Shown one piece after another: positions 37,091-45,733 of a stretch of 64,000 nucleotides of DNA. Within the stretch, counting starts at the first letter, position 1; each line of letters starts with the position of its first letter. Location of the stretch: positions 1-64,000 of the forward strand of contig NZ_AKJE01000059.1 of the NCBI RefSeq assembly GCF_000282495.1, given 5' to 3'. This DNA is from Pseudomonas sp. GM79. GTDB lineage: Bacteria; Pseudomonadota; Gammaproteobacteria; Pseudomonadales; Pseudomonadaceae. The position numbers and the translations under genes are program-made. The notes under the pieces are model-generated. The model was not told where the DNA came from. It ran no database searches and was given only the letters and a program-made list of their open reading frames with translations.

Positions 37091-37578
37091 TCAACTTCTC
37101 CTTCTGCACAGAACCCTTGGCCCGACAACACAATCGTCGGCGCCGCGACACCCCTTGTGTCGCTGTCTGCCCAAGCCCTTGCCTGGGCGCTCCACCTGAC
37201 TCGTTTGCAATCGAGCCATCCATACGGGCTCTGCTTATCCCTTGAATGAAAGAAACGTTCGCACAATAAGACACGCAATGGGCAGCCCCTTTTCTGCCCT
37301 GAAAAAAACCACATGAACACTTTGAATTTAGACCCTCGCGACGATTTTTGCTGCTTGATCATTGCGCCGCAAAGTCTTTCCTGGCAATCGCTTATTGACG
37401 ATTTGCAAGGTGCTTTCACCGCTCGTCTGAACGCAAGCCGTATGTCCTGCGCTCTGATTTACTAAGTTACAGGCGTGACACGACAACTTTGCGTCAATGG
37501 CAGGACGCAACGTTCAAGCAATTCAGGGATTTTTCGCGTGATCAACGACGATCAATGCGTGCAGGGAGGCGGGAAACC
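37091..37578. other. 488-base spacer with hairpins and a 50-codon frame
   Basis: Contains hairpins GCGACAC-N5-GTGTCGC (37145-37163), GCCCA/TGGGC (37169-37188) and GGGCAG-N8-CTGCCC (37280-37299). A frame ATG 37313 to TAA 37463 would encode 50 residues (MNTLNLDPRDDF start) without a clear ribosome site or known family. It resembles nothing I can name and may be non-coding leader for the gene at 37579 or the divergent LOG gene. Confidence 0.4.
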
Positions 37579-37773
37579 ATGCCCAGAGTCACTCTGGAGA
37601 TCGATGCGCAACTGTATCGATTGCTGAAATTATCAGCCGAGACCAATCATTTGAGTCTCGAAGAGGAGTGCTGCCGGCGTCTGGAGGGCGGGGAGCGACG
37701 TTCGCGCTACTTGCAGGCGTTGTTGGCAGAATTGCGCGCCGAGGATGAACAGCGGCGCGCCAATTCCCGTTGA
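37579..37773 (+). CDS. Small ribbon-helix-helix-like protein
   Basis: A 64-residue protein with ATG 37579 behind GGAGG. PRVTLEIDAQLYRLLKLSAE has the alternating strand and following helix of MetJ/Arc or CopG-type DNA-binding domains. The rest is a charged helix (EEECCRRLEGGERRSRYLQ). It could be an orphan antitoxin or a small regulator; no toxin gene adjoins. It converges on the PA3611-like gene with no gap (stop 37773, neighbour ends 37774). Confidence 0.6.
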   Translation: MPRVTLEIDAQLYRLLKLSAETNHLSLEEECCRRLEGGERRSRYLQALLAELRAEDEQRRANSR

Positions 37774-38199
37774 TTACTTTTTCTTGGCCGGTGTGGCTTT
37801 CGGGCAATCCGATTCCTGGAAGCTTGCGGAGCCGACCGGGCGATTGGTTTTCACTTCGGTGAAGTCATAACGCATGACCGCACCCTTGGCCATCAGCTTG
37901 CGGAACCCGTCATTTCTGCAGACGGAGGCGCCAAGCTGGAAGTACACGGCTTTCGGATCGGCGCGCATCTTGTCGGCGTGGCTGCTCTGAACACTCAGGT
38001 GGTTGATCAGCTGATTGCCTTCGACGGTATAACCCTGATCAAGAATGTCTTCGTTGATCGCCCGTGGCGTGCCGACACTGCTTTGTACGGCGACGTTTCG
38101 CAGCTCTCTGTTGAGATTCTGCTCACTCAAGGATGCAGCCTGAGCGTTGAAGGACGACGCCAGCAGAATGGCAGCGGTGGGAACGATAAGGCGCAGCAT
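37774..38199 (-). CDS. PA3611-like secreted protein
   Basis: A 141-residue protein with ATG 38199 behind GGAGAG on the minus strand. Residues 1-21 are a signal peptide ending NAQA. The mature chain contains one Cys pair (VCRNDGF and ESDCPK). It corresponds to the Pseudomonas family of PA3611, annotated as a quorum-sensing-regulated virulence-associated protein of unknown mechanism. It lies in the same neighbourhood relative to recA as in P. aeruginosa. Confidence 0.8.
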   Translation of the reverse strand: MLRLIVPTAAILLASSFNAQAASLSEQNLNRELRNVAVQSSVGTPRAINEDILDQGYTVEGNQLINHLSVQSSHADKMRADPKAVYFQLGASVCRNDGFRKLMAKGAVMRYDFTEVKTNRPVGSASFQESDCPKATPAKKK

Positions 38200-38388
38200 G
38201 AAACTCTCCTGGTTCAGTGACTGGTGGTTCGACCAGCCACGTGACTGTGCGTTCAGTGGCGGCGAATTATAGGGGAGCCCGCCTGGACGGTACAGGCTTG
38301 CGCTGGCGGCTCTGGTAAACTGCTGGCCTTTATTGCCTTGCCGAGTGCCGTTTGTGTCGAGTTTTCCTGTCTGCCGGTGTTGCTCACG

Positions 38389-39132
38389 ATGAACCACGCC
38401 CCCAACGCCGTAGCCCGCTTGCGCGATCAGCGAGAGGAAGAGGGCATCAAGCCGATTCAGGCCCGTGGCTGGCGAGCAACCCGTTGCCGTGCCTGCCGTG
38501 TGATCGAGAGTCACTGCCTATGCGCCTGGCGCCCACAGGTCGACACCCGTAGCGGCGTGTGCCTGATCATGACCAATAAAGAAGTGTTCAAACCGAGCAA
38601 TACCGGTTGGCTGATTGCCGATGTGGTGCGCGACAACCACGCATTCATCTGGTCGCGCACGGAAATCGATGAACAACTGCTGGCGCTGTTGGCCGACCCG
38701 CAATGGCAACCCTATCTGGTGTTTCCGGGCGAATACGTCGAGCCCGAGCGAGTTACCCACAGCGTCGAGGTTGATAGCACCAAGCGCCCATTGTTCATTC
38801 TGCTGGACGCCACCTGGACCGAAGCCCGGAAGATTTTCCGCAAAAGCCCCTATTTTGATGCGTTCCCGATTCTGAGCCTGCTTCCTGAGAAACTTTCACG
38901 ATACCGATTGCGCAGGTCCACTCGCAGCGAGCACCTGTGCACGGCCGAAGTGGCGGCGCTGTGCCTCGATCTTGCCGGTGATACAGACGCTGCTTCGGCG
39001 CTGGACGCTTATTTTGATGTGTTCAGCCAGCATTACCTGGACGCTAAACATCAGCTGGATATGAATGTTGCAACACCGGCCCATGCCGAGCTGATGCCCT
39101 TTGTACAGCACGCGGCGCCCGTGATCTGCTGA
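38389..39132 (+). CDS. DTW-domain protein, probable tRNA-uridine aminocarboxypropyltransferase
   Basis: A 247-residue protein from ATG 38389 (NHAPNAVARLRDQR). It has the zinc-binding cysteines of the DTW domain (RCRACRVIESHCLC) and the name-giving motif as DATW in ILLDATWTEARK. DTW proteins such as TapT transfer the aminocarboxypropyl group of SAM to uridine in tRNA (acp3U). The adjacent frame upstream of 38389 is open for 17 more codons but lacks family sequence. It stands alone with 190 bases upstream and 240 downstream. Confidence 0.88.
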   Translation: MNHAPNAVARLRDQREEEGIKPIQARGWRATRCRACRVIESHCLCAWRPQVDTRSGVCLIMTNKEVFKPSNTGWLIADVVRDNHAFIWSRTEIDEQLLALLADPQWQPYLVFPGEYVEPERVTHSVEVDSTKRPLFILLDATWTEARKIFRKSPYFDAFPILSLLPEKLSRYRLRRSTRSEHLCTAEVAALCLDLAGDTDAASALDAYFDVFSQHYLDAKHQLDMNVATPAHAELMPFVQHAAPVIC

Positions 39133-39371
39133 GCATCGCCCATACTGCAAGGAACCAGGCTCGCTGGCAGGGCCACGCAACTTGACCACCCCGGCTTCGC
39201 TGGGCATGCTTGGCGCCGATTAGGGCGCGGCCAAGGTTTGAAACGCTGCTTTTTTTACGTAATTGGCGTTGAACGTGCCCTGTTGGTGCTGCTGCGTGGC
39301 TGCACCTCGAGTTGTTTTGGCGAGGCCTGAATGCATCGGGCGTCCCATAAAAAAACAGGATCATTTGAAAA

Positions 39372-40022
39372 ATGGCCACATACGAAATCCTGATTGCCGA
39401 TGACCACCCTCTTTTTCGTAGCGCCCTGCATCAAGCGTTGACCCTGGGCCTGGGCCCGGATGTCCGTCTGGTGGAAGTGGCGAGCATTGCCGAGCTGGAA
39501 ACCCGTCTGGACGAAAAGGCCGATTGGGATCTGGTATTGCTGGACCTGAACATGCCGGGGGCTTACGGTTTTTCCGGGCTGGTGCTGTTGCGTGGGCAGT
39601 ACCCGCAGATTCCGGTGGTGATGGTCTCGGCTCAGGAAGAAGCGTCGATCATGGTGAAATCCCGTGAATTCGGCGCCAGCGGTTTCATTCCCAAGTCCAG
39701 TGATTTGAGTGTCATTCAGAAAGCCGTACGCGCGGTGCTGGATGGCGACGTTTTCTGGCCGCCCCAGGCCTTTGAGGCGGTGAGCGTTTGCGCCGAAGCC
39801 AAGGCCGCCAGCGAGGGCCTTGCCAGCCTGACACCTCAGCAGTTCCGGGTATTGACCATGGTCTGTGAAGGTTTGCTGAACAAGCAGATTGCTTACGAGT
39901 TGAGCGTTTCCGAAGCGACGATCAAGGCCCACGTCACGGCCATTTTCCGTAAGCTGAATGTGCGGACCCGGACTCAGGCAGCGTTGCTCTTGCAACAACT
40001 TGAGTCAATTTCGAGCAACTAA
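39372..40022 (+). CDS. erdR: LuxR-type response regulator (ErdR-like)
   Basis: A 216-residue response regulator. Receiver domain at residues 1-125 with acidic pocket Asp10-Asp11 and phospho-acceptor Asp58 (LLDLNMPG). The LuxR helix-turn-helix is at about 150-205 (LLNKQIAYELSVSEATIKAH). In P. aeruginosa the gene next to dgkA at this place is erdR, which controls ethanol oxidation. The symbol is assigned from synteny. No sensor kinase is adjacent. Confidence 0.82.
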   Translation: MATYEILIADDHPLFRSALHQALTLGLGPDVRLVEVASIAELETRLDEKADWDLVLLDLNMPGAYGFSGLVLLRGQYPQIPVVMVSAQEEASIMVKSREFGASGFIPKSSDLSVIQKAVRAVLDGDVFWPPQAFEAVSVCAEAKAASEGLASLTPQQFRVLTMVCEGLLNKQIAYELSVSEATIKAHVTAIFRKLNVRTRTQAALLLQQLESISSN

Positions 40023-40097
40023 GGCGCTACGTGTTCACGCTTTTTTGACTTTGCTTCATCTAGCTTTCTCAATCCTTTTTGGTCAGTTGCCTACTTT

Positions 40098-40460
40098 ATG
40101 TCACCTTTCAAAGGCCAGACCGGCCTCAAACGTATCCTCAACGCCTCTGGCTACTCCCTGGACGGCCTGCGCGCAGCCTTCACCGGTGAAGCGGCCTTCC
40201 GGCAGTTGGTGTTGCTTAATGCCATCCTGATTCCGTTGTCATTCTTCCTCAACGTCAGCCGTGTCGAGCAGGCGCTGCTGATTGCGGTCTGCCTGTTGGC
40301 CTTGATCGTCGAGTTGCTCAATTCGGCGGTGGAAGCGGCCATCGACCGCATTTCCCTTGAGTTGCATCCATTGTCCAAGAACGCCAAGGACATGGGCAGC
40401 GCTGCTCAATTCGTGGCGTTGAGCATGATCGCGCTGGTGTGGGCGGTGATTCTGCTTTAA
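40098..40460 (+). CDS. dgkA: Diacylglycerol kinase
   Basis: A 120-residue integral-membrane kinase that recycles diacylglycerol to phosphatidate. Three transmembrane helices are visible (about 30-47, 53-68 and 97-117). The active-site motif ELLNSAVEAAID, with Glu and Asn, is near residue 70. Convergent with finR; their stop codons overlap at 40457-40460. Confidence 0.95.
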   Translation: MSPFKGQTGLKRILNASGYSLDGLRAAFTGEAAFRQLVLLNAILIPLSFFLNVSRVEQALLIAVCLLALIVELLNSAVEAAIDRISLELHPLSKNAKDMGSAAQFVALSMIALVWAVILL

Positions 40461-41383
40461 GCGATAGTGGGCAGGACGATCTCGTCGCTGCGCTGAACCC
40501 CGGCGGTGAACGCGCGGCACAGTTCGAGGAATTCGCGCATCGCCGATGTCTGATATTTCTGTTTGTGCCAGATGAAATAGAACTGCCGCGCCAGATCCAG
40601 ATCCGGTGTTTCTACTGGCACCAGGCTGCCGCGGCGGAACGCATCGCGCAGCGCTAGGCGCGAAATGCAACCAATCCCCAAACCTGATTCCACCGCGCGC
40701 TTGATTGCTTCGGTGTGTTCCAGCTCCAGGCGAATGTTCAGCGCGCTGCGATGGTGTCGCATGGCCTGGTCGAACGTCAGCCGTGTGCCCGAGCCTTGTT
40801 CGCGGAGAATCCACGCCTCATGACTCAGCTCCTCCATGGTCGCGATGCCACGTTTGGCCAGCGGATGCTGGGGCGCGCAGAACACCACCAGTTCATCTTC
40901 GACCCAACTCTGCACTTCGATGTCCGGATGGCTGCAGTCGCCTTCGATTAGACCCAGATCAATTTCATAGTGCGCGACCTGTTGCACGATGTTGGCAGTG
41001 TTCTGCACATGCAGCTTCACCTGGCTTTCCGGATGACGTTGCATGAAGCTGCCGATCAGCAGGGTGGCGAGGTAATTGCCGATGGTCAGGGTCGCGCCGA
41101 CCGCCAGAGAGCCGAAACCGGACTTGCCGTTGAGCAAGTCTTCGATCTCCTTGGCCTGATCGAGCAGGGCCACCGCTTGCGGCAACAGTTGTTTGCCGAG
41201 GGCGTTGAGGCTCAGCCGTTTGCCGGCGCGATCGAACAGCTGGCAGCTGCACTGACGCTCCAGCTCGGTGATCGAGGTGCTGGCCGCCGATTGCGAGAGG
41301 TTGAGCGTTAATGCAGCACGGGATACGCTTTCCTGCTGGGCGACGGCGACGAATACTTGAAGTTGACGGAGAGTAAATCGCAT
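40457..41383 (-). CDS. finR: LysR-family regulator FinR
   Basis: A 308-residue LysR protein from ATG 41383 (RFTLRQLQVFVAVAQQESVS). The helix-turn-helix is at residues 18-37 (SRAALTLNLSQSAASTSITE), then the effector domain. It is divergent from fpr with 121 bases between. In P. putida and P. aeruginosa the gene in this position, FinR, activates fpr in response to superoxide and is linked to sulfur assimilation. The frame is open further upstream, but this start gives the family N-terminus. Confidence 0.9.
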   Translation of the reverse strand: MRFTLRQLQVFVAVAQQESVSRAALTLNLSQSAASTSITELERQCSCQLFDRAGKRLSLNALGKQLLPQAVALLDQAKEIEDLLNGKSGFGSLAVGATLTIGNYLATLLIGSFMQRHPESQVKLHVQNTANIVQQVAHYEIDLGLIEGDCSHPDIEVQSWVEDELVVFCAPQHPLAKRGIATMEELSHEAWILREQGSGTRLTFDQAMRHHRSALNIRLELEHTEAIKRAVESGLGIGCISRLALRDAFRRGSLVPVETPDLDLARQFYFIWHKQKYQTSAMREFLELCRAFTAGVQRSDEIVLPTIA

Positions 41384-41408
41384 ATCGATATAACCGATAA
41401 CCCTTATC
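41382..41408. promoter_or_regulatory. Palindromes in the finR-fpr gap
   Basis: ATATCGATAT at 41382-41391 and GATAA-CCC-TTATC at 41396-41408. They are short dyads of the size bound by LysR regulators, next to the finR start. Candidates for the FinR site. Confidence 0.4.
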
Positions 41409-41504
41409 TTAATAATCCAGTTAACAGATATTGTCGCTGCCATTAGAATGCGCTGCAATTGCGCACATCATCGGCGCAGGCAAATCTCCAGGAGTCCCAC
41501 GTAC

Positions 41505-42284
41505 ATGAGCAACATGAACCACGAGCGTGTCCTCAGTGTTCACCACTGGAACGACACTCTGTTCAGCTTCAAGTGCACCCGCGATCCGGGCCTGCGCTTC
41601 GAGAACGGTCAGTTCGTGATGATCGGCCTGCAACAGCCCAACGGCCGCCCGCTTATGCGCGCTTACTCGATTGCCAGCCCGAATTGGGAAGAGCATCTCG
41701 AGTTCTTCAGCATCAAAGTGCCTGATGGCCCGCTGACTTCCCAGTTGCAGCATCTGAAGGAAGGCGACGAGATCATCATCAGCAAGAAGCCTACCGGCAC
41801 CTTGGTGCTGGATGACTTGAAGCCTGGCAAACATTTGTACCTGCTCAGCACCGGTACCGGTCTGGCGCCGTTCATGAGCGTCATCCAGGACCCGGAAACC
41901 TACGAGCGTTTCGAAAAAGTGATCCTGTGCCACGGCGTGCGTTACGTCAATGAAGTCGCTTACCGCGAGTTCATCACCGAGCACCTGCCGCAGAACGAGT
42001 TCTTCGGCGAAGCCCTGCGTGACAAGTTGATCTACTACCCGACCGTGACCCGCGAGCCATTCGAGAACGAAGGCCGCCTGACCGACCTGATGCGCAGCGG
42101 CAAGCTGTTCAGCGACATCGGTCTGCCACCGATCAACCCGCAGGACGATCGCGCCATGCTGTGCGGTAGCCCGAGCATGCTCGACGAGACCAGCGAAGTG
42201 TTGAACAGCTTCGGCCTGAAAGTTTCGCCGCGGATGCGCGAGCCGGGTGATTACCTGATCGAGCGTGCGTTCGTCGAGAAGTAA
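41505..42284 (+). CDS. fpr: Ferredoxin-NADP+ reductase
   Basis: A 259-residue FAD enzyme that moves electrons between NADPH and ferredoxin or flavodoxin, used in oxidative-stress repair and iron release. FAD site RAYSIASPNW at about residues 50-59; NADP site TGTGLAPFMSVI near 115-127. The chain ends VEK as in the bacterial subclass. Start ATG 41505 behind CAGGAG. A REP doublet and terminator follow. Confidence 0.96.
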   Translation: MSNMNHERVLSVHHWNDTLFSFKCTRDPGLRFENGQFVMIGLQQPNGRPLMRAYSIASPNWEEHLEFFSIKVPDGPLTSQLQHLKEGDEIIISKKPTGTLVLDDLKPGKHLYLLSTGTGLAPFMSVIQDPETYERFEKVILCHGVRYVNEVAYREFITEHLPQNEFFGEALRDKLIYYPTVTREPFENEGRLTDLMRSGKLFSDIGLPPINPQDDRAMLCGSPSMLDETSEVLNSFGLKVSPRMREPGDYLIERAFVEK

Positions 42285-42297
42285 GTTTCGCTGAAAA

Positions 42298-42391
42298 ATG
42301 TGGGAGCGGGCTTGCTCGCGAAGACGGTTTAACATTTAACGATGATGTTGACTGAGAGTCCGCTTTCGCGAGCAAGCCCGCTCCCACATTT
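42298..42391. repeat. REP doublet (REPIN)
   Basis: Inverted REP pair downstream of fpr, ends ATGTGGGAG and CTCCCACAT. Confidence 0.92.
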
Positions 42392-42407
42392 GTTTGGTGC
42401 TGACCAT

Positions 42408-42446
42408 AAAAAGCCCGCGTTGCCTTAAGGCAGCGCGGGCTTTTTT
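42408..42446. terminator. Bidirectional terminator between fpr and trmO
   Basis: AAAAGCCCGCG...CGCGGGCTTTTTT with an inner GCC-ttaa-GGC stem. It serves both convergent genes. Confidence 0.9.
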
Positions 42447-42463
42447 ATGCCGGACGAAATTCC

Positions 42464-43165
42464 CTACGCGTTGGATACGGGAATGACTTCGAGCACGCGG
42501 ATCAGGTCAGGCGTCGGGTAATGCCAGCGTACATCCACATCCCAGAACTGCGCGCCGTATTCCCTTTCTGGCGTAGGAATCTGGTACGCCGGGCGTGGGT
42601 CTTGTGCCAGGCATTGCTCGATCAGCTCGACCAAGGGCTCATCAAGCCGCTGAGCGTGGCCGTGAGCCTGTTGCAGTGCTGAGTCTGTCCACTGCACGGG
42701 AATCAGCGATGGCGGGGCGCTGGCGATGCTGTTGGACGCTGTGTCGATGATGTCCGCGTAAGGCACGTAAGGTTTGATGTCGAGAATCGGCGTGCCATCG
42801 AGTAGGTCGATGCCGGAGATCCACAGCCGATTGGCTTCGACTTTGTCCAGTTTGACCACCGATTGACCGATGCCATTGGGTCGATGCGTCGCCCGAGTGG
42901 CAAACACGCCCATGGATTTGTTGCCGCCCAGTCGGGGAGGGCGGACTTTCAGGCGTGGCTTTTCTTCCAGGGCCTGATGGAACAGGAACAGCAGCCAGAC
43001 ATGACTGACCTGTTCCAGCCCCTGCACCGCATCACCCTGATCGAACGGCGCCACCAGTTCCAGCACGCCTCGAGCGGCCGGGGCCAGTTGCGGTTGGCGC
43101 GGAATGGCGAACTTCTCCTTGAAGCAGGAGCGCACGAAGCCGATGGGGGAAACGCTGTAGGTCAT
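42464..43165 (-). CDS. trmO: tRNA (N6-threonylcarbamoyladenosine(37)-N6)-methyltransferase TrmO
   Basis: A 233-residue SAM-dependent enzyme that methylates t6A37 of tRNA-Thr. The family opens with the beta-barrel segment PIGFVRSCFKEKFAIPRQP. The signature FATRATHRPNGIGQSVVKL and DLLDGTPILDIKPYVPYAD follow. Also known as TsaA/YaeB. It is a single gene between terminator and REP element. Confidence 0.94.
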   Translation of the reverse strand: MTYSVSPIGFVRSCFKEKFAIPRQPQLAPAARGVLELVAPFDQGDAVQGLEQVSHVWLLFLFHQALEEKPRLKVRPPRLGGNKSMGVFATRATHRPNGIGQSVVKLDKVEANRLWISGIDLLDGTPILDIKPYVPYADIIDTASNSIASAPPSLIPVQWTDSALQQAHGHAQRLDEPLVELIEQCLAQDPRPAYQIPTPEREYGAQFWDVDVRWHYPTPDLIRVLEVIPVSNA

Positions 43166-43239
43166 GGTCTAGGGTCGAGGCGGGGTGTGGGCGGGCATGA
43201 TACCCGATTGACCCTTGGGTCGACGGTGACTGACAGATC

Positions 43240-43339
43240 GCCTTCGCGAGCAAGCCCGCTCCCACACTGGATTGATGATGGCCACAAATGGTGCGGCTAC
43301 AGGAGTTCCAATGTGGGAGCGGGCTTGCTCGCGAAGGGC
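43240..43339. repeat. REP doublet (REPIN)
   Basis: Inverted REP pair with about 46 bases of spacer. It ends ten bases before the stop of the short-chain dehydrogenase gene. Confidence 0.92.
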
Positions 43340-43349
43340 GCACCACGGA

Positions 43350-44120
43350 TTAAAGGCTAAACCCACCATCCAAAGGAATAATATTCCCAGTCATATACGC
43401 CCCGGCCATACTCGCCAAACTGATCGCCAAGGCAGCCATCTCTTCCTCCCGCCCCCAGCGCTTCATCGGAATCAGCGCCGTGTCCTCGGCCAACGCCTGC
43501 TCATCATTGCCAATGTGCTGCGTCATCTTGCTCGGGAACCGTCCCGGTGCGATCACATTAACGTTGATGTGTTGGCTCACCAGCTCCCGCGCCAGAATCC
43601 GCGACAGTTGATGCAGGGCAGCCTTGCTCGGGCCGTAGGCATACGCCTGTTCGCCGAAGGATGAAATCCCGGCGACCGAACCAATGTTGATGATCCGTGC
43701 CGGATTCGCCGCCGAACCGGCCTTGCGCAGCAGCGGCAGAAATTGCTGGATGCAGTTGAATACCGAGGTCACGTTGAGCTGCATGACCTTTTCCCAGCCC
43801 TTGACCGGGTAACTCTCCAGCGGCGCGCCCCAGGTGGTGCCGGCGTTGTTCACCAGAATATCCAGCTGACCGATCTGTTCACTTAGGTGAGCAGCCAATT
43901 GCTGGACGCCTTCTTCGTGGGCCAGGTTGGCAGCTACCGCGTGACAAACCCCGAAGGCACTCAGTTCGTTGGCAGTTTGCTGACAGGCGTCGGCATCTCG
44001 GGCACACACGTACACCGTGGCGCCAGCCTCGACATAAGCCTTGGCGATCATTTTGCCGATACCGCGGGTGCCGCCGGTCACCAGAGCGGTGCGGCCTGCG
44101 AGAGAAAAATACGGGTGCAT
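43350..44120 (-). CDS. rhlG: Short-chain dehydrogenase/reductase, RhlG-like
   Basis: A 256-residue Rossmann-fold reductase. The NADP site is TGGTRGIGK at residues 16-24, followed by NNAGTTW. The catalytic Ser is in IGSVAGISSFGEQ and Tyr-x3-Lys is YGPSK. Length and sequence correspond to RhlG of P. aeruginosa, an NADPH-dependent beta-ketoacyl reductase once linked to rhamnolipid and PHA precursors. No rhl genes are nearby, so a general ketoacyl reductase role is equally possible. Confidence 0.8.
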   Translation of the reverse strand: MHPYFSLAGRTALVTGGTRGIGKMIAKAYVEAGATVYVCARDADACQQTANELSAFGVCHAVAANLAHEEGVQQLAAHLSEQIGQLDILVNNAGTTWGAPLESYPVKGWEKVMQLNVTSVFNCIQQFLPLLRKAGSAANPARIINIGSVAGISSFGEQAYAYGPSKAALHQLSRILARELVSQHINVNVIAPGRFPSKMTQHIGNDEQALAEDTALIPMKRWGREEEMAALAISLASMAGAYMTGNIIPLDGGFSL

Positions 44121-44218
44121 AGGGCGAGTCCTGAGGGCAAAGGGTCAGTACACCCTAGTCGTCAGCCGCCAGAAGCGGAGCCACTATTTTTGCGAGGAAT
44201 GGGGGGCCATACGGCCCA

Positions 44219-44286
44219 GCTACAAGTTTCAAGCTACAAGCTACAAGCTAGACACTATCCGCTTGCGGCTTGTAGCCTGCAGCTGC
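44219..44286. repeat. AAGCTACAAGCT tandem and inverted repeat
   Basis: Three units of CTACAAG(C/T)T(T/A) are followed after about 20 bases by the inverted GGCTTGTAGCCTGCAGCT. This low-complexity hairpin repeat occurs between genes in fluorescens-group genomes. It lies upstream of rhlG and directly after the DUF1456 gene. Confidence 0.7.
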
Positions 44287-44287
44287 T

Positions 44288-44755
44288 TTACGCTCTCACT
44301 CGAAGAGTGAGCCCCTTGAGGAAATTGCGCAGCAACTGGTCGCCGCAGGTGCGGTAGTTGGTGTGGCCGAACTTGCGGAACAGCGCGCTCAGCTCAGGCT
44401 TGGACACCGGGAACTCGGCAGCCTTGAGGATCGCGTGCATGTCGTCCTCTTTCAGTTCGAAGGCCACACGCAGTTTTTTCAGGATGATGTTGTTGGTCAC
44501 CGGCACTTCGATCGGCTGCGGCGGACGGCTTTCGTCCTTGCCGCGCTTGAAGATCACCAGGCCATCGAGGAAATGCGCCATGACCTCGTCCGGGCAGCGT
44601 ACGAAGCCTTCCTCGTCTTCCTCTTTCTTGTCGAGGTACGTCAGCAGGTCTTCCATGGACACGTCCATGCCGCCGAGCTTGATGATCTCGATGACTTTCT
44701 TGTCGCTGATGTCGAGCATGTAGCGCACGCTGCGCAGTACGTCGTTATGAATCAT
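44288..44755 (-). CDS. DUF1456 family protein (YehS-like)
   Basis: A 155-residue protein from ATG 44755. It has two copies of the DUF1456 repeat: NDVLRSVRYMLDISDKKVIE near the start and NNIILKKLRVAFELKEDDMH near residue 88, each with a following (E/K)LSA or SMEDL-type segment. The function is unknown; the repeats resemble small helical nucleic-acid or protein-binding modules. It lies downstream of the pseudouridine synthase gene on the same strand. Confidence 0.85.
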   Translation of the reverse strand: MIHNDVLRSVRYMLDISDKKVIEIIKLGGMDVSMEDLLTYLDKKEEDEEGFVRCPDEVMAHFLDGLVIFKRGKDESRPPQPIEVPVTNNIILKKLRVAFELKEDDMHAILKAAEFPVSKPELSALFRKFGHTNYRTCGDQLLRNFLKGLTLRVRA

Positions 44756-44830
44756 GGTGTGCAATCCTGATATTCAGCAGTGGGCGTCGCATAAGCCGCG
44801 GCGCCGAAATGTATGGCGGCGTGAAAAGTC

Positions 44831-45541
44831 TTAGAACTTCTCTTTGCCGGACAGGTAGCGCCATTGCCCCAACGGCACTTTGCCAATGGACACGCCGCCG
44901 ATGCGGATGCGGCGGATGGCGACGACCTTCAGGCCCACGGCCTGGCAAAACAGGGCGATCACGCCCGGTTGTGGGTTTTTCATCGCAAAACGCAGACGGT
45001 TTTCGTTCTGCCAGCTGGCTTTGACCGGCGGCAGTTCCTTGCCCTTGTAGGTCAGGCCGTGGTTCAGGCGGTTGAGGCCGTGAGCCACCATGTCGCCTTC
45101 AACTTCCACCACGTATTCCTGCTCGATTTTGGCGGAGTCGGCGGTGAGTTTGCGCAGGATCTTCCAGTCTTGGGTGAACACCAGCAGACCGCTGGCATTG
45201 GCCTGCAGATCGGTACTGGCGGTCAGGCGCAGGAAGTGGCCCTTGAGCGGGCGTTTGCCGTAGCGGTGTTCTTCGCTCAGGGTCTCGGCGCTGATGGTCG
45301 CCATGGCCGTTTCCGCGTCCATGCCCGCAGGGACGTTGAACAGAATGGTCACCGGCTCCGGCGCAGTGGCCTTGGCTTCGGGATCGAGCTCGACTTTTTG
45401 GGTGTCGACCTTGAACTGCGGCTCGTCGATGACTTCGCCGTCCACGGTGACCCAGCCGCCCTCGATGAACAGCTCAGCCTCCCGACGGGAACAGCCGACG
45501 AGTTCGATGAGGCGTTTGGAGAGACGAATCGGGTCAGTCAT
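44831..45541 (-). CDS. RsuA/RluF-type pseudouridine synthase
   Basis: A 236-residue protein from ATG 45541. An S4 RNA-binding domain covers residues 1-55 (IRLSKRLIELVGCSRREAEL). The catalytic domain has KGHFLRL and SGLLVFTQDW, and the C-terminal LFCQAVGLKVVAIRRIRIG segment is standard for the family that modifies rRNA or tRNA. The usual catalytic Asp is five residues before the Gly of SGLL; here that position is Gln, and the nearest Asp is two residues further away (STDLQANASGLL). It may reflect a two-residue loop insertion in this subgroup. Confidence 0.85.
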   Translation of the reverse strand: MTDPIRLSKRLIELVGCSRREAELFIEGGWVTVDGEVIDEPQFKVDTQKVELDPEAKATAPEPVTILFNVPAGMDAETAMATISAETLSEEHRYGKRPLKGHFLRLTASTDLQANASGLLVFTQDWKILRKLTADSAKIEQEYVVEVEGDMVAHGLNRLNHGLTYKGKELPPVKASWQNENRLRFAMKNPQPGVIALFCQAVGLKVVAIRRIRIGGVSIGKVPLGQWRYLSGKEKF

Positions 45542-45626
45542 GACAGGGCCGTAACAAAAAAAGGGTGGGCATTGTACCTGCTGGGCGCCGGTTAATCCCG
45601 GCTCCATTTGCGCCGTGCGGCTTTTT

Positions 45627-45719
45627 TGTGGGAGCGGGCTTGCTCGCGAAGGCGGTAGATCAGTCAATTTATCTGTTGAATGACACACCGTATTCGCGAG
45701 CAAGCCCGCTCCCACATTT
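45627..45719. repeat. REP doublet (REPIN)
   Basis: Inverted REP pair between the pseudouridine synthase and the acetyltransferase genes. Confidence 0.92.
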
Positions 45720-45733
45720 TGTTCTGTGTTGTG

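Noticed and set aside
44219..44286. Possible CRISPR-like or tandem array
   Set aside because: Units are only about 10-12 bases, contiguous, without spacers, and they form a hairpin. It is a simple intergenic repeat.
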